NCBI RefSeq assembly: GCF_910592395.1
Contig: NC_088317.1
Span: 1,734,001 to 1,798,000, forward strand
Reading direction: 5' to 3'
From: Lineus longissimus
Lineage: Eukaryota > Nemertea > Pilidiophora > Heteronemertea > Lineidae
DNA: 64,000 bases
Shown: one piece after another, positions 1 through 11,979 of the stretch
How positions within the stretch are numbered: position 1 is the stretch's first letter
Layout of the letters: the number at the start of each line of letters is the position of its first letter
Notes under the pieces: model-generated
Told to the model about the DNA's origin: nothing
The model's input: the letters and a program-made list of their open reading frames with translations, nothing else
Databases searched by the model: none
Translations under genes and position numbers: made by a program

Positions 1-3000
1 AGCACTGTCTGCGCATCTTCTTAGATGTTGTTTTAAAGAAACTGTATAATTATACAAATGGAAAGTTTAGTTTTTGCTTTTGATGACTCCTGTCTTGGGA
101 TTTATATGAGAAAGTTATAAACGGTTGATGAATACATTGTTCTAAAAGGGACTATAGACAGGCTTTAAGCGCCTCGCAAACTAACAATTTTAATCACTGC
201 AACCTGCAATGGAGTAATGACAACATGACAAATAACTGTCTTGTTTGCTGAGACTTTACAAGAGGACAACTTGAAGGCGGTACAGTTGTATGCAAAAGTA
301 AACAGATGTGTCTTTTTCCTTGAATGGAACAATCTCATACTGAATCTTCATCATGCACAGAAGCTCTTTGTTTGAAATAAGTCAATAAATATATAGCGAG
401 AAGCCTCCTCCCTGTGACATCAAATAGTATCAAGCTTGGCTATCATGCCAATAATCCTAGTTTCCTACAACAGCCCACAGCGTGAAATACTATATCACGC
501 TAGGTCACTGTAACATTCAATATCATACCACAATAGCCCTTGATAGCCGCTTCATTGCATATTCTACGACAGGCTACACTTCTGTGGCACGGAGACCCTT
601 GGTCATGCAGATGATGAGAGGGACTTTGAATGGCCCGGATGCACGGCACGTGTCACTGCCTCTGACAATGATCCGATGGAGTGAGTTTGAGATTCGGTCC
701 GACATCTCCTGTGTTGTTGCAATATGGACCACGATCATATCATTATTTTTGGCAAGGTGTGATGAATTTTGCGTTTTCTGTCAAACACCAAGACTACTTT
801 CTGTTGTCAGGCTTGATTAGGTTAAGACATTGATGAGTCTTATATTGTATGGTGTACTGCTCCTCAGACACAATTTCCAAAGATCTCAGTCGAACACATT
901 TGAAAAAGTTTTTCATCAATGCTTGGACATCATCCTCTGTTTAATTCTCAAGAGCTGTTGCCAGACACACTGAAGAAAACTCATGTGGCCTCAATGACAT
1001 TGTTAGCATCACACTCACAGAGTTCATCACAGCTAATAATAAATGTTTGATTACCGTCGAATTCAGACGGACATCGTGAATTCAGACGGATGTCATTCTA
1101 CACCATGGTGACAGGTCTGCAAGAGTTTGATCATAGTCCGAATTGTCCTGACATTTTTTCACAGAATCCGAGCCATTGTTGCAGTTAATTCCATCATTGT
1201 TCCAAAGATGTCTCATTGTCCCACAAATGAGGTTCATTGTTGCGAAAATCTTCAATTGTTGCGATGCCCAGATTCCAATCATTTCGCAAAGATTTAATAT
1301 ATTTTAAACAATGACGACTGCAGGATCATTATCTCTTATATTCTTTTATCATTTTGGCTACATTATGAAAGGCGGAGGGACAAAAGCTGGCCCCAGCGTG
1401 TATCAGTTTCCATTAGATCTCTCGGACTTCTCGTCTTACTGTCATAACAGGCCATTGTTTGGCCGAAGAGGTTAGCGTCCATTTCAAGGTGTGGACGATT
1501 TTTTACCGAGGATTAATCTACCTATCCATAACAATTAGCTGCGGTCGTCTGCAGAGGGCATGAGATGAGGTGATTGGAAAATGAGTCCATCTTGGGATAA
1601 ACGGAAGATGAAATGGCAATACAATGACAGATGGTTTCATGTGACACAAAGTTATTTGTCACTTCTTTCCCAAGTCCTTCCAGAACTTCACGATTTGTTT
1701 GTTGTCATTTAGCAAGCCCACCGCACTCAAAATCGCCAAAAACCGAGAAATTTTTTTTTTTTTTTTTTTTTATCCTGATCAGGTCCAGAAAGCCCGAGTG
1801 AAAATTTGAAACTTTTATTTTGAAATAAAATTATATTTTCATTTCTCCCTCCTCTGAGCTGCCTCGACAGAAGTCTACCGTGAGAGCAAAAAGAATTTTG
1901 ATTTTTTTAATTTTTATTCCACCCTCCTCAGCTTGTTCTCGGATGAAAAAACACGCCATGAACTAAGGCATAAAAAAGTCTCGCCAAAGCTCTACAAGGG
2001 ACTCTTTAAACATAAAAGTTCTGTAATTTTTTAGTCTGGCCAAATAATTGATTAATTTTACTTCTGGGAACAATTGACTAATAGGATATGATACATATAA
2101 TCACTTAAATTAAGACTGATAACACCCTAGAGTAGAATTTGATATTGCCCTCATCATATGAGAACACTCTTGGCGATTCAACTTTTGAATTTGTCTGGGT
2201 CGAACTTTCCGCCTAGCAAAAAGTTAATCCTCCTGCTATCAAACTGCCGACTGGCGAACTCATTTCACCGAAAAGTGACCCACGAACCGAGGGGGCATAG
2301 ACTACTGGAACTGGCTCAGCAGCAAGAGGGTTACTCTTGATAGTATGTTGCACATTAGTCATACATTTGGTGGGACACGTGTTCATAGCATGGTTAGGCT
2401 TTTCAAACAATTAGCCCGACACACAGCCATGTTAATGCTACACACATCCTTCATTTAAAATGCCAACCATGAAAAAAAAAACTGCATTGTCCATCAGCGC
2501 ACAATGGACCACTTTAAAACGCGAACCAATTAACAGATGGGCAACATCAGCACAGCTCAAGCAAGAAGACAATTGCACGCTGATTACAATCGTCCGAGCT
2601 GCACAAGACAAAAAACGGAGCACCTCCTCTTTTATTCTTGTTTGACAAAGCATTTCAACAGCTGTCCAAAGCCCTGGGTGTGTGTGGCACGTTCGGACTG
2701 ACGCGGTCCACAGTAGTCCGTGCTACGTAGCAAGTATGGCCATAGCCTCAGGCGAGTTTGAGATCTGCATGTTTATAACACTTGTTTGAAATCAGCCGCT
2801 CTATTATTTTTTCATTGAATTCTTTGTTAATCTTGTAATGGAAAAATTGTTAGGGCATGCTGTCTTGGACTAGCTAAGATGGTTCATGAGGTTCAGAGAT
2901 GAACAGATAAATAGGAAAGAGTATCAAAAGACATCAAATATTTTATTGCAGTTGGTCAAATATGACATCCCGTCTTTATTAGTATAGTTCCATCTCAAAG

Positions 3001-3493
3001 ACGACTACTGGTCACTTTGGTGACAAGATGTTTGTAGCCTTGGGCATGGCACTTTGCTACAGTTCTGTACACGTGCGGTGACATTATCATGATTATGTGC
3101 CAAAGGGTGAATTCCCAGCAGAAGCTAGGATGCAATATTTCAATTTTAGAAACAACCCGAGGGGACATTCAGAGCCAGAAAACAAAATTGGACACATTTT
3201 GAGTTCAGATATGAGGGGCATTCGAGTCGGGACATGTGCACCCTACGGCATGAAACTAGTCACAATAGCACACACGTGGAGGCTGGTGGCACTCTGCGCC
3301 AGTGGGGCGACATGCACCCGCCCCGCTCCACCTTATAAGGAGGAGGAACAAAAAACTGACAATTGAGGAGAAAATTTGACACTTTTTTCCAGGTGTGTGT
3401 GGCCTCGAGCAAGTGATTTAACTGCTTATGATTTGCCACGTGAATCGCTGTTGTCATGGAGCTGTGCGGCAAATGCAGTCCCAACAAATATTT
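1..3493. other. AT-rich non-coding stretch, no gene supported
   Basis: I see no supportable gene here. Open frames such as 482-820 (+, 112 codons) and 3097-3366 (+, 89 codons) have no recognisable domain, and overlapping frames are open on the other strand at 2213-2410, 2438-2653 and 3260-3586, which is what chance produces in AT-rich DNA. The only simple-sequence feature is a run of 21 T at 1751-1771. No SINE, tRNA-like box or tandem array was noticed. Confidence 0.6.
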
Positions 3494-3676
3494 GAGAATT
3501 TTGAACTTATGAAAAAATTCAACTATGAAAGATGAAAAAATTTCTAAGTCCAAATACTTTTTCTCTTGAATTTTTTTTCTGCTCAAAATGGAGAAACATC
3601 ATCAGTCCCAAAAATGTTTTGACTTTGAAAATTTTCAGAATTTTGAACTTAGGAAAAAATTCAACTCTAACCCTGT
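3494..3676 (+). repeat. AT-rich interspersed element, copy 1
   Basis: This is the first of four copies of one AT-rich family in the window; the others are at about 10981, 48787 and 50404. Diagnostic pieces are 'ttttttctgctcaaaatg', 'gaaacatcatcagtc', 'gactttgaaaattttcag' and 'gaattttgaactta'. The last piece occurs twice in this copy, at about 3496 and 3638, so it is partly a tandem dimer with an offset near 142 bp. It ends in 'aactctaaccctg', a telomere-like motif that recurs in two other copies. The element has no coding capacity. Both strands stay open over short stretches (3519-3713 minus, 3532-3720 plus) only because the DNA is A/T-homopolymer rich. I infer a non-autonomous mobile element or dispersed satellite monomer; no terminal repeats or target-site duplication could be defined. 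Confidence 0.7.
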
Positions 3677-5493
3677 CAAACCTACAAAGACCAATATCCA
3701 CAGCTAGCAGCAAATTTTAACAAGATTTTTAGCCTCGAGAGCACATTGCGGCATGTTTCAAATTGCTTTGAGGGGATCCCATGCTGGCTTAAAATAATTG
3801 GCGATGGAAATTAAAACTTTGGAGAGCAGATCAGGATGTCGTCCAATTTCACTTTATTTTGCCGCTAATTAATTGCGACCGTCTAATGAAGATGAGTCTC
3901 ACCTGTGCTTCGAGATTATAAACAAAGGATTTTGTTTAACTTGCTTTTTTTATCGCTTTTGTTTGTAGCCTTTTGAAGGTAGATGTTCAGTAACTCCTGT
4001 AAATCACTTATGACTCAATGCAAGTGACCTCCTGAAACATTCTGACATCCTGAGACCGATTCCACTGAATCGGCAGAAACCTTACTGCTCATACCTTTCA
4101 AAATTCCAAAATATTATTTCGGATACTCATCAAACGGACGACAATCGTTTGAAGACACTCAAGAACAATCGCCCAGGCAAAACCATGACACACTAAAGAA
4201 GCTCTAAAAGGTATATTCTCTATTTGATATCACACCCAAGTCAAAAGCTGAAGCGTTCTAAGAGTGGAAACTCTTTGATTCGTTAGTGTGCATTGATTTT
4301 AGAGAATTCGCAACAATGGTCTTGTCAGACCAAAAATCCCTCAACGCACGCTCGCAAAATGTCCGCAGACAATAAGTCCAATCTTCATTAACCTAATTCT
4401 CTGTCCATTTTTTCGCAATCGAGACCAAACGGAACTCAAAGAAAACGCGCGCAACAAAGAGGATATTTCGGTCTTTGACAAGCCAAAACATAACTCTAAG
4501 TGGATCACAGAGATTATAGCATTTTCACCATAATATAATTGTTTTGGGCCGTGATAAAAGTCGGGCTAATTCCCCGTTCCCCGCCTGCCAAACGTCATTA
4601 TAACCTATTCATCATATTCACCATCACATGCAAACATGATATGACCCACTACCATTGTTCGGGCTAGCTCGTAGCATCCATGTTGGTACTAGCGCTACAT
4701 GCTAAGCGTTTAATGACGAATTCATCAGTCTAATTGAAACCGAGGTAAATCTGTTGATGAAGGCTTGTTAATTTCTAAATCATTCTTGTTATGACTTGTC
4801 ATGATTTATCTGAGGAGTTTTTTTCGATGTTAAAAAAGGCAAGTGTTTTCAGTTACACAATTTCAGTTTCACCACAATGGCCAGATGCAAACTGCTAAGG
4901 TAGCTAATAACATTAAGAGATCGTTTTCAGGTTGTCCATTTTCACCGGACCTCAGACAAGAGTGCTCACCTTACATCATGTTATCATAACAGGATAATGA
5001 CCAACCACAGTCCAGCACTTATGGTATTCTCCAGGGAGGCTGAGATTCTCTGCAAGCCCGACTTACAAAAAGCTAATTAAGGTGGCGACAATTAGTATCC
5101 GTTTAATCTCCACAACGGACAAGGACGGGTCATTTTTGGCGATGACCAGCGGTGAATCACCATGACCTGTTTACTCATATTCCATTGTTCTCTTATCTTT
5201 GATCTTGTGAAGTTTTGATAAGATTTTATCATGAAATGGCAAAGATCATTTGAGATGTGTCTGGTCCGATTATTTCCTGTTTTTTTAGCAAAAGATGCCA
5301 GTAATGCTATTGTGTAATATTCTTTGTGTCACATCTTTACGATATTCTTTTGTTTCTATTCTCACATGAGCCATACTTAGCAGCAAAATAGCTGAAAATT
5401 TCAATTCAGAAAAAGCTTCCGTTATAGCTATACACGTAGGTTCGTTATCCTCTTTGATCTCTGTCAGTTTATTTCAAGCAAGTGTATGGATAG
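3677..5493. other. Non-coding stretch, possible regulatory island
   Basis: No gene is seen. The segment at about 4560-4760 is less AT-biased than its surroundings. It contains CpGs, an octamer-like 'atgcaaac' near 4627 and TAAT-type motifs, so it could be a conserved non-coding element. That is inference only. The rest is unique AT-rich sequence. Confidence 0.4.
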
Positions 5494-5642
5494 GGCTGTC
5501 ACAGAGGCACAGTGGAAACATCAGCACCTGCACCTCTGAGGACCCGGGTTCGATTCCCGCAGACTCATGTGATAGAGACAGCGACTCTCTTTGGTGGTGT
5601 AGGTTTCCTCTGGGGTCACTGGTTTCCCCCTACTTAGATTAA
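5494..5642 (+). mobile_element. tRNA-derived SINE (partial)
   Basis: The left half resembles a tRNA gene. It has a canonical pol III B box 'ggttcgattcc' at 5547-5557, preceded by 'cctctgaggacccg', an arrangement typical of tRNA-derived SINE heads. The upstream A-box region ('cacagtggaaacatcagca') is degenerate. Downstream, 5602-5633 carries 'ggtttcctctggggtcact' followed by 'ggtttccccctac', similar to a SINE body motif widespread in deuterostome and other invertebrate SINEs. No clear 3' simple-repeat tail or flanking duplication was found, so the copy is probably truncated or old. The acceptor-stem pairing is lost, so it is not a functional tRNA gene. The exact left boundary is uncertain. Confidence 0.65.
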
Positions 5643-7488
5643 AATCACCCAAAATCGTTTACCAAGCTAATGATATCTTTATGTTTTTATGACCCTAGCT
5701 GATTCATCGCTCATTGTCTCTCAGATTTTAATCTTATAAATGACTGATCAGATTCTCATCAGGTTAATGATCCATCATAACCGACTTTGACAGATTCAAA
5801 CCAATTGTAACCAATAGTTTCCTCTGTCTTAAACACAGACGATACACATGTTTTTAAAGGAATACCTACGAGATAGGCTTCAGACACTCTTCAGATTTTT
5901 GTTCACATCCTAAATTTGGTTGGATACGTCAAGGCAGTGAAAGTGTTAAGAGAGAGGTTCTATACTTTTCTTGATTGGCCATCGATTATTCTCCCTCTGA
6001 CATATGTGACAGGAAGTTTTTGATGCTGTTTGTGAGGGAATATAATCATGTTTGTACATAGCGCTATCGTCTGTGTTTTTGATCTTTTTCAAGACAGAAG
6101 TCACCCTTAATCCATGGAGTCATTAGTAACGTTCTCCAGGAAGGCAACTCACTCACCAATTAACAGACACGAGCATTAGGTGCTGGCATCAAAGTGAACC
6201 CCTCCGGTAAAAAATCAAGCAGAAAAAATGCTGTGTTTACAAGAAAAGGTCCATTGTTCGTGTATATTGAGATAGGATAGGATACTATGATTCATGACTC
6301 TCAAGTTCTGTTCATGCTAAGCTGCTAAACTTTATACTATATTTTGTATATTGTTATGTACATCAAACTGGTCACGTAGGGTGGAACCAAATCTGAAGTT
6401 GATTTCGTGCTACTTTACTAGAAAATGCCATTATAACGTGTGCATTGACTGTACATCAAACCAGTAAACTTGGAGAGAAAATACATCTCTGGTGACCTAA
6501 AGCTGTGTTGGACATATACTGTGCGCATCTGCTGTACATCAATGTATATGAGTTACATCAGCCGAGGTTGAAACTGACGGTAATCTCAATCGTATCTTTA
6601 ACGAAGCCTGAACAAGAGCAGATTGCGCCTAGGGGGTGTTCCAATAATTGAGAAACGAGCCGAGCACCGCCCCACCCAGTGACCTAAAAAAACTTCTGTC
6701 AAGACACATTCTTTGCCACGTTCACAGATTTCTTTGAGAAAAGACACTTTCGAGCAAATATCGTAACTTTGGAGAGGACCATTCAGATCACACACACAAC
6801 TAGCAGCACTGCACACACAGACTAGTTTCGGTTCTCACATGAACTGCAAACTGCGACAACAGTTTGGAGTTACGAGGTCACATTTTAGACAAAGCGTCAT
6901 CATTTTTTACTCTGGAAAGTCATGACATCTCGCTAATCAGGACGGTTGCTTTCAAAGAAACACAAAGCCAAAGTAAACATTGATAATCCTAGCAACATCA
7001 GTTCTAATCTGACGTTATTATCTCCATTCATTCTTCTAATTTGACAATCTTTTGTGTCCCATCATTCATCATTTCAAAACCACACAAAGACTTTCATTCA
7101 CTGCAAACGTAAACAAACGACAAAAGGTGGGATCACCTCATTAAAGCCATTAATTAAGGAAACAATTAGCGAGATGGTTCCAATATGGTTTTGGCAACTT
7201 GTAGTATTCGGTTTCAGTTTTGAGGCATATTTGATTTCTGGTCTGTCAACTAATTAGAAAAGTTACAATTATGGTTTGCCTGTGTTGATTAGGGTGTTAG
7301 CTTCTACTGACACCGAATACAGGAAAAAATGTTTTTCAAAAACACATTTTTGGGAGCGAAAGCTATTAGTTAATGAGGAAGATATACAATGTCACGGTAA
7401 TAAGTTGACTAATCTGCGGTATCTTTCAGTCTTCATAGATGGTGATCAAGGACACCTTGGGACTGACAAGCACTGACCTTAACAGAGA
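5643..7488. other. Non-coding stretch, no gene supported
   Basis: Unique AT-rich DNA. A short phrase 'tgtacatcaaac' recurs at about 6357 and 6451, with a partial copy near 6532. The part at 7140-7400 is dense in TAATTA/ATTAG homeodomain-type motifs ('cattaattaagg', 'caattagcg', 'ctaattag', 'attagttaat'). Open frames here (such as 7054-7257 plus and 6598-6816 minus) have no recognisable content. Confidence 0.5.
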
Positions 7489-7605
7489 GTGTCCTGATTA
7501 GAGTGGTTGACTTGAATGGAAATAGCCAACTTGAATCCAAAATTAGTGTCCCTAATAAAGAGAGTGTCCTTGTTAGAGCAGTGTCCACTAAGGAGGTTCC
7601 ACTGT
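7489..7605 (+). repeat. GTGTCC-motif repeat ending in ggttccactgta
   Basis: The motif 'gtgtcc' followed by an A/T-rich 'ttagag'-like phrase occurs four times, starting at 7489, 7546, 7564 and 7581. The stretch closes with 'ggttccactgta' at 7594-7605. The same closing phrase, slightly changed, ends the two related repeats at 11207-11308 and 13601-13716. It is read as the end of a diverged interspersed repeat. The family is not named and the left boundary is not defined. Confidence 0.4.
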
Positions 7606-9157
7606 ATGTATATCACATATGGCTACGAAAGGAAACCTATTTGCTACATGAAGAATTCACAATCTCAACAGTGATAAAAGTTTCAAAGGATAGACCTTCC
7701 ATACTGAAACATCTGAAACCCTCTTCTCCATATGGCTTAAAGGCCTTGTTCTCTGTCCCTCCAAAGGCCTTGGTCTCCACCCCTCCACCTTCAAATAGCA
7801 TAATCACTTGGTTTTTACTTTGCCATTTTCCTGTCAAACATAACTAGACAAAGACTAATGATATCTCTCCCCGCCCTGTAATCTTACTAACTATCGGCAG
7901 TTATCTGTAGTTGGTGCTAATGACAGGCAAGGCGGAGAAATCGGATGACCGTAGGTCAGACTCGTTACACATTGGCGCAAGGCGGAGACTCAAGAAGAAA
8001 GCTCTATTTCCCTTCAAAAGATGAAGAACAATAATCTTAGCTGCGAACCTGCCAACCCATGGGTCAGTCTCATTGCTTCTTTGATGCAAAGTACAGGCGT
8101 GAAGAAAGCTATGTTTATGTAAGTAGTTGGTAGCATGATGGGATATAACCATGACCATAATGCTGACAGGTCAAACTTTTAGCCAAAGTGGAGCACACGG
8201 AAATACTTCTGATGTCCATTTGAATCTGCTACTGAATATATACCCCCATCATTGCCCAGCTTCCAGAGATGCTGTCTGAAATAAGGACATAAAATTTTCA
8301 GATGTTATCAATAATAGTAAACTTGGCTAACTTTAGTCAAAGCTAATTGAAAATGTGCATAGTGTGTTGGAAAGAAACCTGGTGAATTTCCCATCAGACT
8401 GATGATTAGTTGTCAAGGCAATGTCAAAATCTTTGTCTTTCTCTTCCAATGTCAAAACTTTAATAGAGTCACGTAATTCGATGATCCACACATGAGGCAA
8501 GATTAGCCTTGAATGCTGACCAAGTTGTTAACTTATCAAAGTTGCCATCGATCATTGCACCAAATTAGCAAACTTACACATCGTAACGATGATGAAAATC
8601 TATAATTCGTCAACTCGTGGCATCAAAACGTTACACCAGTCGATGTCATGCAACGCGCGGAAAGCAACACGATTCTGCATCATTAAAACTCTCCTCCTTA
8701 AGCAACGAGATGGCTATCAGAATCGCACAATAACGAACAAAAGAGACGCGCAAAATGAGCCCCTTGTCAGACACGGCATCATCGCGAGGGAAATCACAGA
8801 TAAAGGAGACGACCCAGTCAATATACGAAGATCGAAACTGCGCTTTAATCTTCTCATTATACGCTCAGGATATCCAATAAGGAATTTGTACGCAGATTCT
8901 GCGCTTATGGAAGTTCTGAGAACCGTTGTCAAAGCACAAGGACAAAAATCTGCAATTTCTGAACAGCCTTGACGATGTTCATTCTTTCAAGAAACGGTAT
9001 CGTCGATAGACTCCTGAACGATCTGAGTCCGAGAATTAATCTCCTTGCTATATTCATGGTCATATCCTATTGGAATTCTTGGCGACACGATACGGAAGGT
9101 CTTTGCTTGGCTTCTTATGAATTGGTGCTGATAGGAAGATTTGATATAGCTGTGGAG
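7606..9157. other. Non-coding stretch with one long unrecognised ORF
   Basis: No gene can be supported. An open frame at 8589-8972 (+, 127 codons, beginning MMKIYNSSTR) is the longest in the window outside tandem repeats. It is basic, shows no signal peptide, membrane segment, zinc-binding pattern or recognised fold, and a shorter frame overlaps it on the other strand (8717-8932). The sequence at 8580-9050 is somewhat CpG-richer than the neighbourhood, which alone lowers stop-codon frequency. It could be an exon, a conserved non-coding block or chance; I lean to non-coding. Confidence 0.35.
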
Positions 9158-9233
9158 GGTGATGGCTTGGTGGTTAGAGCACCAGACTTTTGGCCTGAAA
9201 CCTATACCAGTAGGGTTGAGTCCCTTCTGCACC
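9158..9233 (+). mobile_element. Solo tRNA-like SINE head (degenerate)
   Basis: This 76-bp block folds in outline like a tRNA. It begins 'ggtgatggc' and ends 'cttctgcacc', giving a partial acceptor stem (about five of seven pairs). It has an A-box-like 'tggcttggtggttagagca' near the start and a B-box-like 'ggttgagtccc' at 9214-9224. The deviations from consensus in the B box and the imperfect acceptor stem argue against a working tRNA gene. No SINE body or tail was recognised downstream, so it is most likely an isolated or decayed SINE head. The overlapping open frames 8969-9265 (+) and 8987-9232 (-) are then incidental. Confidence 0.5.
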
Positions 9234-9902
9234 AGAAAGGTAAATCATACCATTTTTTCACATAAATAGCACAAAAGATCCAAGATTGTCAGATTTCGGT
9301 TGACGGAGGCGCCACTGTCAAAGAGTAGGCTTGTGTTGTGTTCGAGCATATAAGCTGGCACTTGCCAATGTGTGGACCACCGGATCATGCTTGCCGATGC
9401 TCAACGCTGTTCTGCAATATGGCATTGTATACTGATAGGGATTATTTCCGGAATTTCGAAATTGATAAGGTACATATCTGCGCAAGAGAGGGTGACGCAA
9501 TAGAGCAGCCATTTTAGTCGCCATCAAGACTGGACGTCAACAGATCAAAGCAAATAGCATCGATGACTTTCACTACCAACTTCATCAGAAATGAATATTT
9601 ACCGAGTTATAAGATTTAATCGCTGCTTCTGCATGACTCAAAATGTCATTTATCACAGCTGGATCCACTGAATCATTTCATTGCGGGGACTATCGTAATA
9701 TTATCACCAGTTGCGCTAAGGGTTGTGACAATCTCGGTTTAATCTTAATAGAATCGGAGCGATCGCGAGTGATGACGGCTGGACCCTTGCCCGGTTTGTT
9801 CTGATGTCCACGATTGGTCGTAATTCATCAATCAAGCGGATGATTGGACGACGCAACAGGTCAAACCAGGAGAGGTCGGGTCAATACTTCGGCGCGAATG
9901 GC
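9234..9902. other. CpG-containing unique stretch with CCAAT motifs
   Basis: No gene is seen. Toward the right it becomes richer in CG dinucleotides ('gagcgatcgcgagtgatgac') and in ATTGG/CCAAT motifs in both orientations (near 9814 and 9841). It runs directly into the diverged 168-bp duplication. Candidate regulatory DNA by inference only. Confidence 0.4.
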
Positions 9903-10238
9903 GCTGACCAATCACTTCTCATTTGATTGGTGTTCGCTAAAAAAGGTGTCCGAATAGTGGATTTTTTTACGAAAAACTGTTTGAGACCAATGGAGGATGT
10001 GCAACTATCCATGAACATGATGAGGGCCAAACCCCTGGATAATTGCTGGGAGATCTCTCAGTATCTAATTGCTGACCAATCACTCTCAATTTGATTGCTG
10101 GTCGGTAAAAACAGCATCCGGACGGTTCATTTTTGAGGAAAACTTCTTAGACCGATGTGTGATTGGATCTGCAACTAAGTATGAGAGGCCAGACCCGTGG
10201 ATAATCGCCGCAAGAAACTTCAATATCTATTCAGAAAA
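9903..10238 (+). repeat. Diverged tandem duplication, period ~168 bp
   Basis: Two head-to-tail copies start with 'gctgaccaatcact' at 9903 and 10071. Matching landmarks in order are: 'tttgattg' followed by 'gtcggtaaaa' or 'gttcgctaaaa'; a 'gtccg'/'atccg' phrase; 'gagaccaatgg' against 'tagaccgatgtg'; 'gtgcaact' against 'ctgcaact'; 'gggccaaacccctggataat' against the corresponding 'aggccagacccgtggataat'; and a closing 'tctcagtatct' against 'cttcaatatct'. The copies have clearly diverged, so this is older than the other tandem arrays. Each copy carries CCAAT/ATTGG motifs. An open frame across the second copy (10069-10419) has no recognisable product. Confidence 0.7.
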
Positions 10239-10980
10239 AGAACCATCACAAAAAACTTTAATTCTGAACCGAAGAAACCAAATCAACAACATACTTAGAA
10301 GCAGACCAGTTGCTTTTTCGCTACTCATTACTCATTGCTCAGAAATGAGTAGGAACTCCAATGGCTTGAGGCGGAGTAAACTGGCATTTTGCCTGTGTGA
10401 AATTCCAAAGGGGGGCTAGAGTTACCCCACCTTATGAAAAAGAAAACTGTTGATACACATACATACAACACTACATCATGAAACATCAAACAACAGCTTG
10501 AGCAGCTGTTTGAAAAACTCTTAGAAGACAACATGATATTCCCCTTGAACATCCTCGCTAATGCATATCGGTTATAATATTCCCCAAACTAAGCAACCGA
10601 ACACTGTTTACCATTACGCAGCTAAAGAACATCATGAAAAATTCAGATCTGCAAGTCGTTTTTTTAGCGAACAGATCCCCAGCTGATTTTCTCCATCTAG
10701 AGAGCGTACAGCTCTGACATGTTATACTGACAGACTGACAAGCTCATTGTAGAACTGTTTTACCCACTGGTGTACAAGTATCAATTTGGTGCTGTGATAC
10801 TATCTCCTGTCTTCGTCCTTCGATGGTTGAGGTTCATTTATGGAAACAACAATTACATGTACTTGAAAGCATTTCCAGTGGCCTCGACTGTTTTTCAAGG
10901 CCATTGCCTATCATTTCTGCTGCTAACATGTCAAATAGCAATAGTGCAGTTATAAGCTCATTGTCATTTTCATCATCATG
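10239..10980. other. Non-coding stretch, nothing recognised
   Basis: Unique AT-rich DNA without tandem repeats, tRNA-like boxes or a convincing frame. Short overlapping frames occur on both strands (10328-10552 minus, 10770-10955 plus) without domain content. Confidence 0.5.
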
Positions 10981-11206
10981 TGAAAAAAGTGAAAAAAATA
11001 TTTGGACCCAGAAATTTTTTCATCCTTTCATATGTTCAAAATTCTGAACAATTTTCAAAGTCAACATTTTTTTGAGACTCATGATGTTTCTTCATTTTGA
11101 GCACAAAAAAACAAGTGAAAAAAATATTTCGACTCTGAGATTTTTTCCAACCCTAACCCTTTCATAAGTTGAAAATTCTGAAAAATTTTCAAAGTCAAAT
11201 TTTTGT
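10981..11206 (-). repeat. AT-rich interspersed element, copy 2 (inverted, partly dimeric)
   Basis: Same family as 3494-3676 but in the opposite orientation: 'gatgtttcttcattttgagc' near 11086 is the complement of the copy-1 core. The phrase 'gtgaaaaaaatattt' occurs at 10989 and 11115, and 'aaaattctgaa' followed by 'aattttcaaagtcaa' also occurs twice, so the copy is a tandem dimer with an offset near 126 bp. 'ccaaccctaaccctttc' near 11150 is the telomere-like motif seen in other copies. It abuts the next repeat (11207) with no spacer, suggesting composite insertion or nesting. Confidence 0.7.
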
Positions 11207-11308
11207 AATGGTAATTAGAGAGGAAATCATTCGGGACCGGCGATTCTTGGTCGTCATAGCGGGGTGGTCGCGTTACCGGGGTGGTCACCGACCGGGGTTC
11301 CACGGTAC
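11207..11308 (+). repeat. 'aatggtaattagag...ggttccac' interspersed repeat, copy 1
   Basis: About 100 bp. It starts 'aatggtaattagagagg', passes through 'accggcgattcttggtcgtc' and 'atagcggggtggtcg', and ends 'ggggttccacggtac'. A second copy lies at 13601-13716 with the same order of phrases, and the terminal phrase is also shared by 7594-7605. It is GC-rich compared with its surroundings and contains repeated 'ggtggtc' units. I infer the end of a dispersed mobile element; the family is not identified. Confidence 0.65.
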
Positions 11309-11744
11309 ACTATTGAGCTATATCTGTCCGAATTGTTTGTGTTCGAATACGAGCCAATCATCCAGAGAAAGCAATCAGGCTCATGGAGACAGTTTGAGAT
11401 AAGATCAGAGATTATGCCCTGACTTATTCTAACTTCAATCATCTAAACCAATGCTTTGATGAATGAGCTCGGCAATTGTTCTTGAGGTGACTCCTGTACG
11501 GGGCTATCTGGTAAGGGAAGAGCAGCAACAGGTTGACGCAGAGTCTGTATCAGCTAGAGCCAATGTCTTTGAGCTGACAATAGGTAAAGTGGTTTATAGA
11601 CCAATAAGAGAAAATACTAAAACGATTTGTTATCATTCTGTGCATTGATTTTTGCCAGTAAAGAAACCTTCACACCACAACTTCTCCTCTCAAAGACATT
11701 TTGGTCCAAATTCATAAAAGTCATTTAAGGGTTAGAAGTGTGTA
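11309..11744. other. Non-coding stretch, nothing recognised
   Basis: No gene, array or tRNA-like element is seen. Short open frames (11254-11442 minus, 11463-11648 plus) have no recognised domain. Confidence 0.5.
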
Positions 11745-11979
11745 ACTTCTCTCTAATCAGTTTCAGGGCCTATTCATATTCTGTGAAGATTTGCATGAAG
11801 GGCCTGAATCTGTCTATTCAGGAGTTGACTTCTCTCTAATCAGTTTCAGGGCCTATTCATATTCTGTGAAGACTTGCATGAAGGACTTGAATCTGTCTAT
11901 TCAGTAGTTGACTTCTCTCTAATCAGTTTCAGGGCCTATTCATATTCTGTGAAGATTTGCATGAAGGACCTGAATCCGT
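11745..11979 (+). repeat. 83-bp tandem repeat, three copies (last partial)
   Basis: Units start with 'acttctctctaatcagtttc' at 11745, 11828 and 11911, giving an exact 83-bp period. The third copy loses similarity after 'gacctgaatccgtc'. Differences between copies are few (for example 'gaagatttgc' against 'gaagacttgc', and 'aagggcctga' against 'aaggacttga'), so the duplication is fairly recent. The unit length is not a multiple of three and no frame is preserved, so it is a non-coding minisatellite. Confidence 0.9.

Noticed and set aside
3519-3720. Mirror-like ORFs on both strands
   Set aside because: They lie within the AT-rich repeat element and reflect its A/T-homopolymer composition.
8589-8972. 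127-codon ORF as a gene
   Set aside because: No recognisable domain, overlapping ORF on the other strand, and local CpG enrichment that reduces stop codons; kept only as a note.
9158-9233. Functional tRNA gene
   Set aside because: Imperfect acceptor stem and a non-consensus B box; better explained as a decayed SINE head.
11079-11303. 74-codon minus ORF as a gene
   Set aside because: It spans the junction of two repeats (AT-rich element and the ggttccac repeat).
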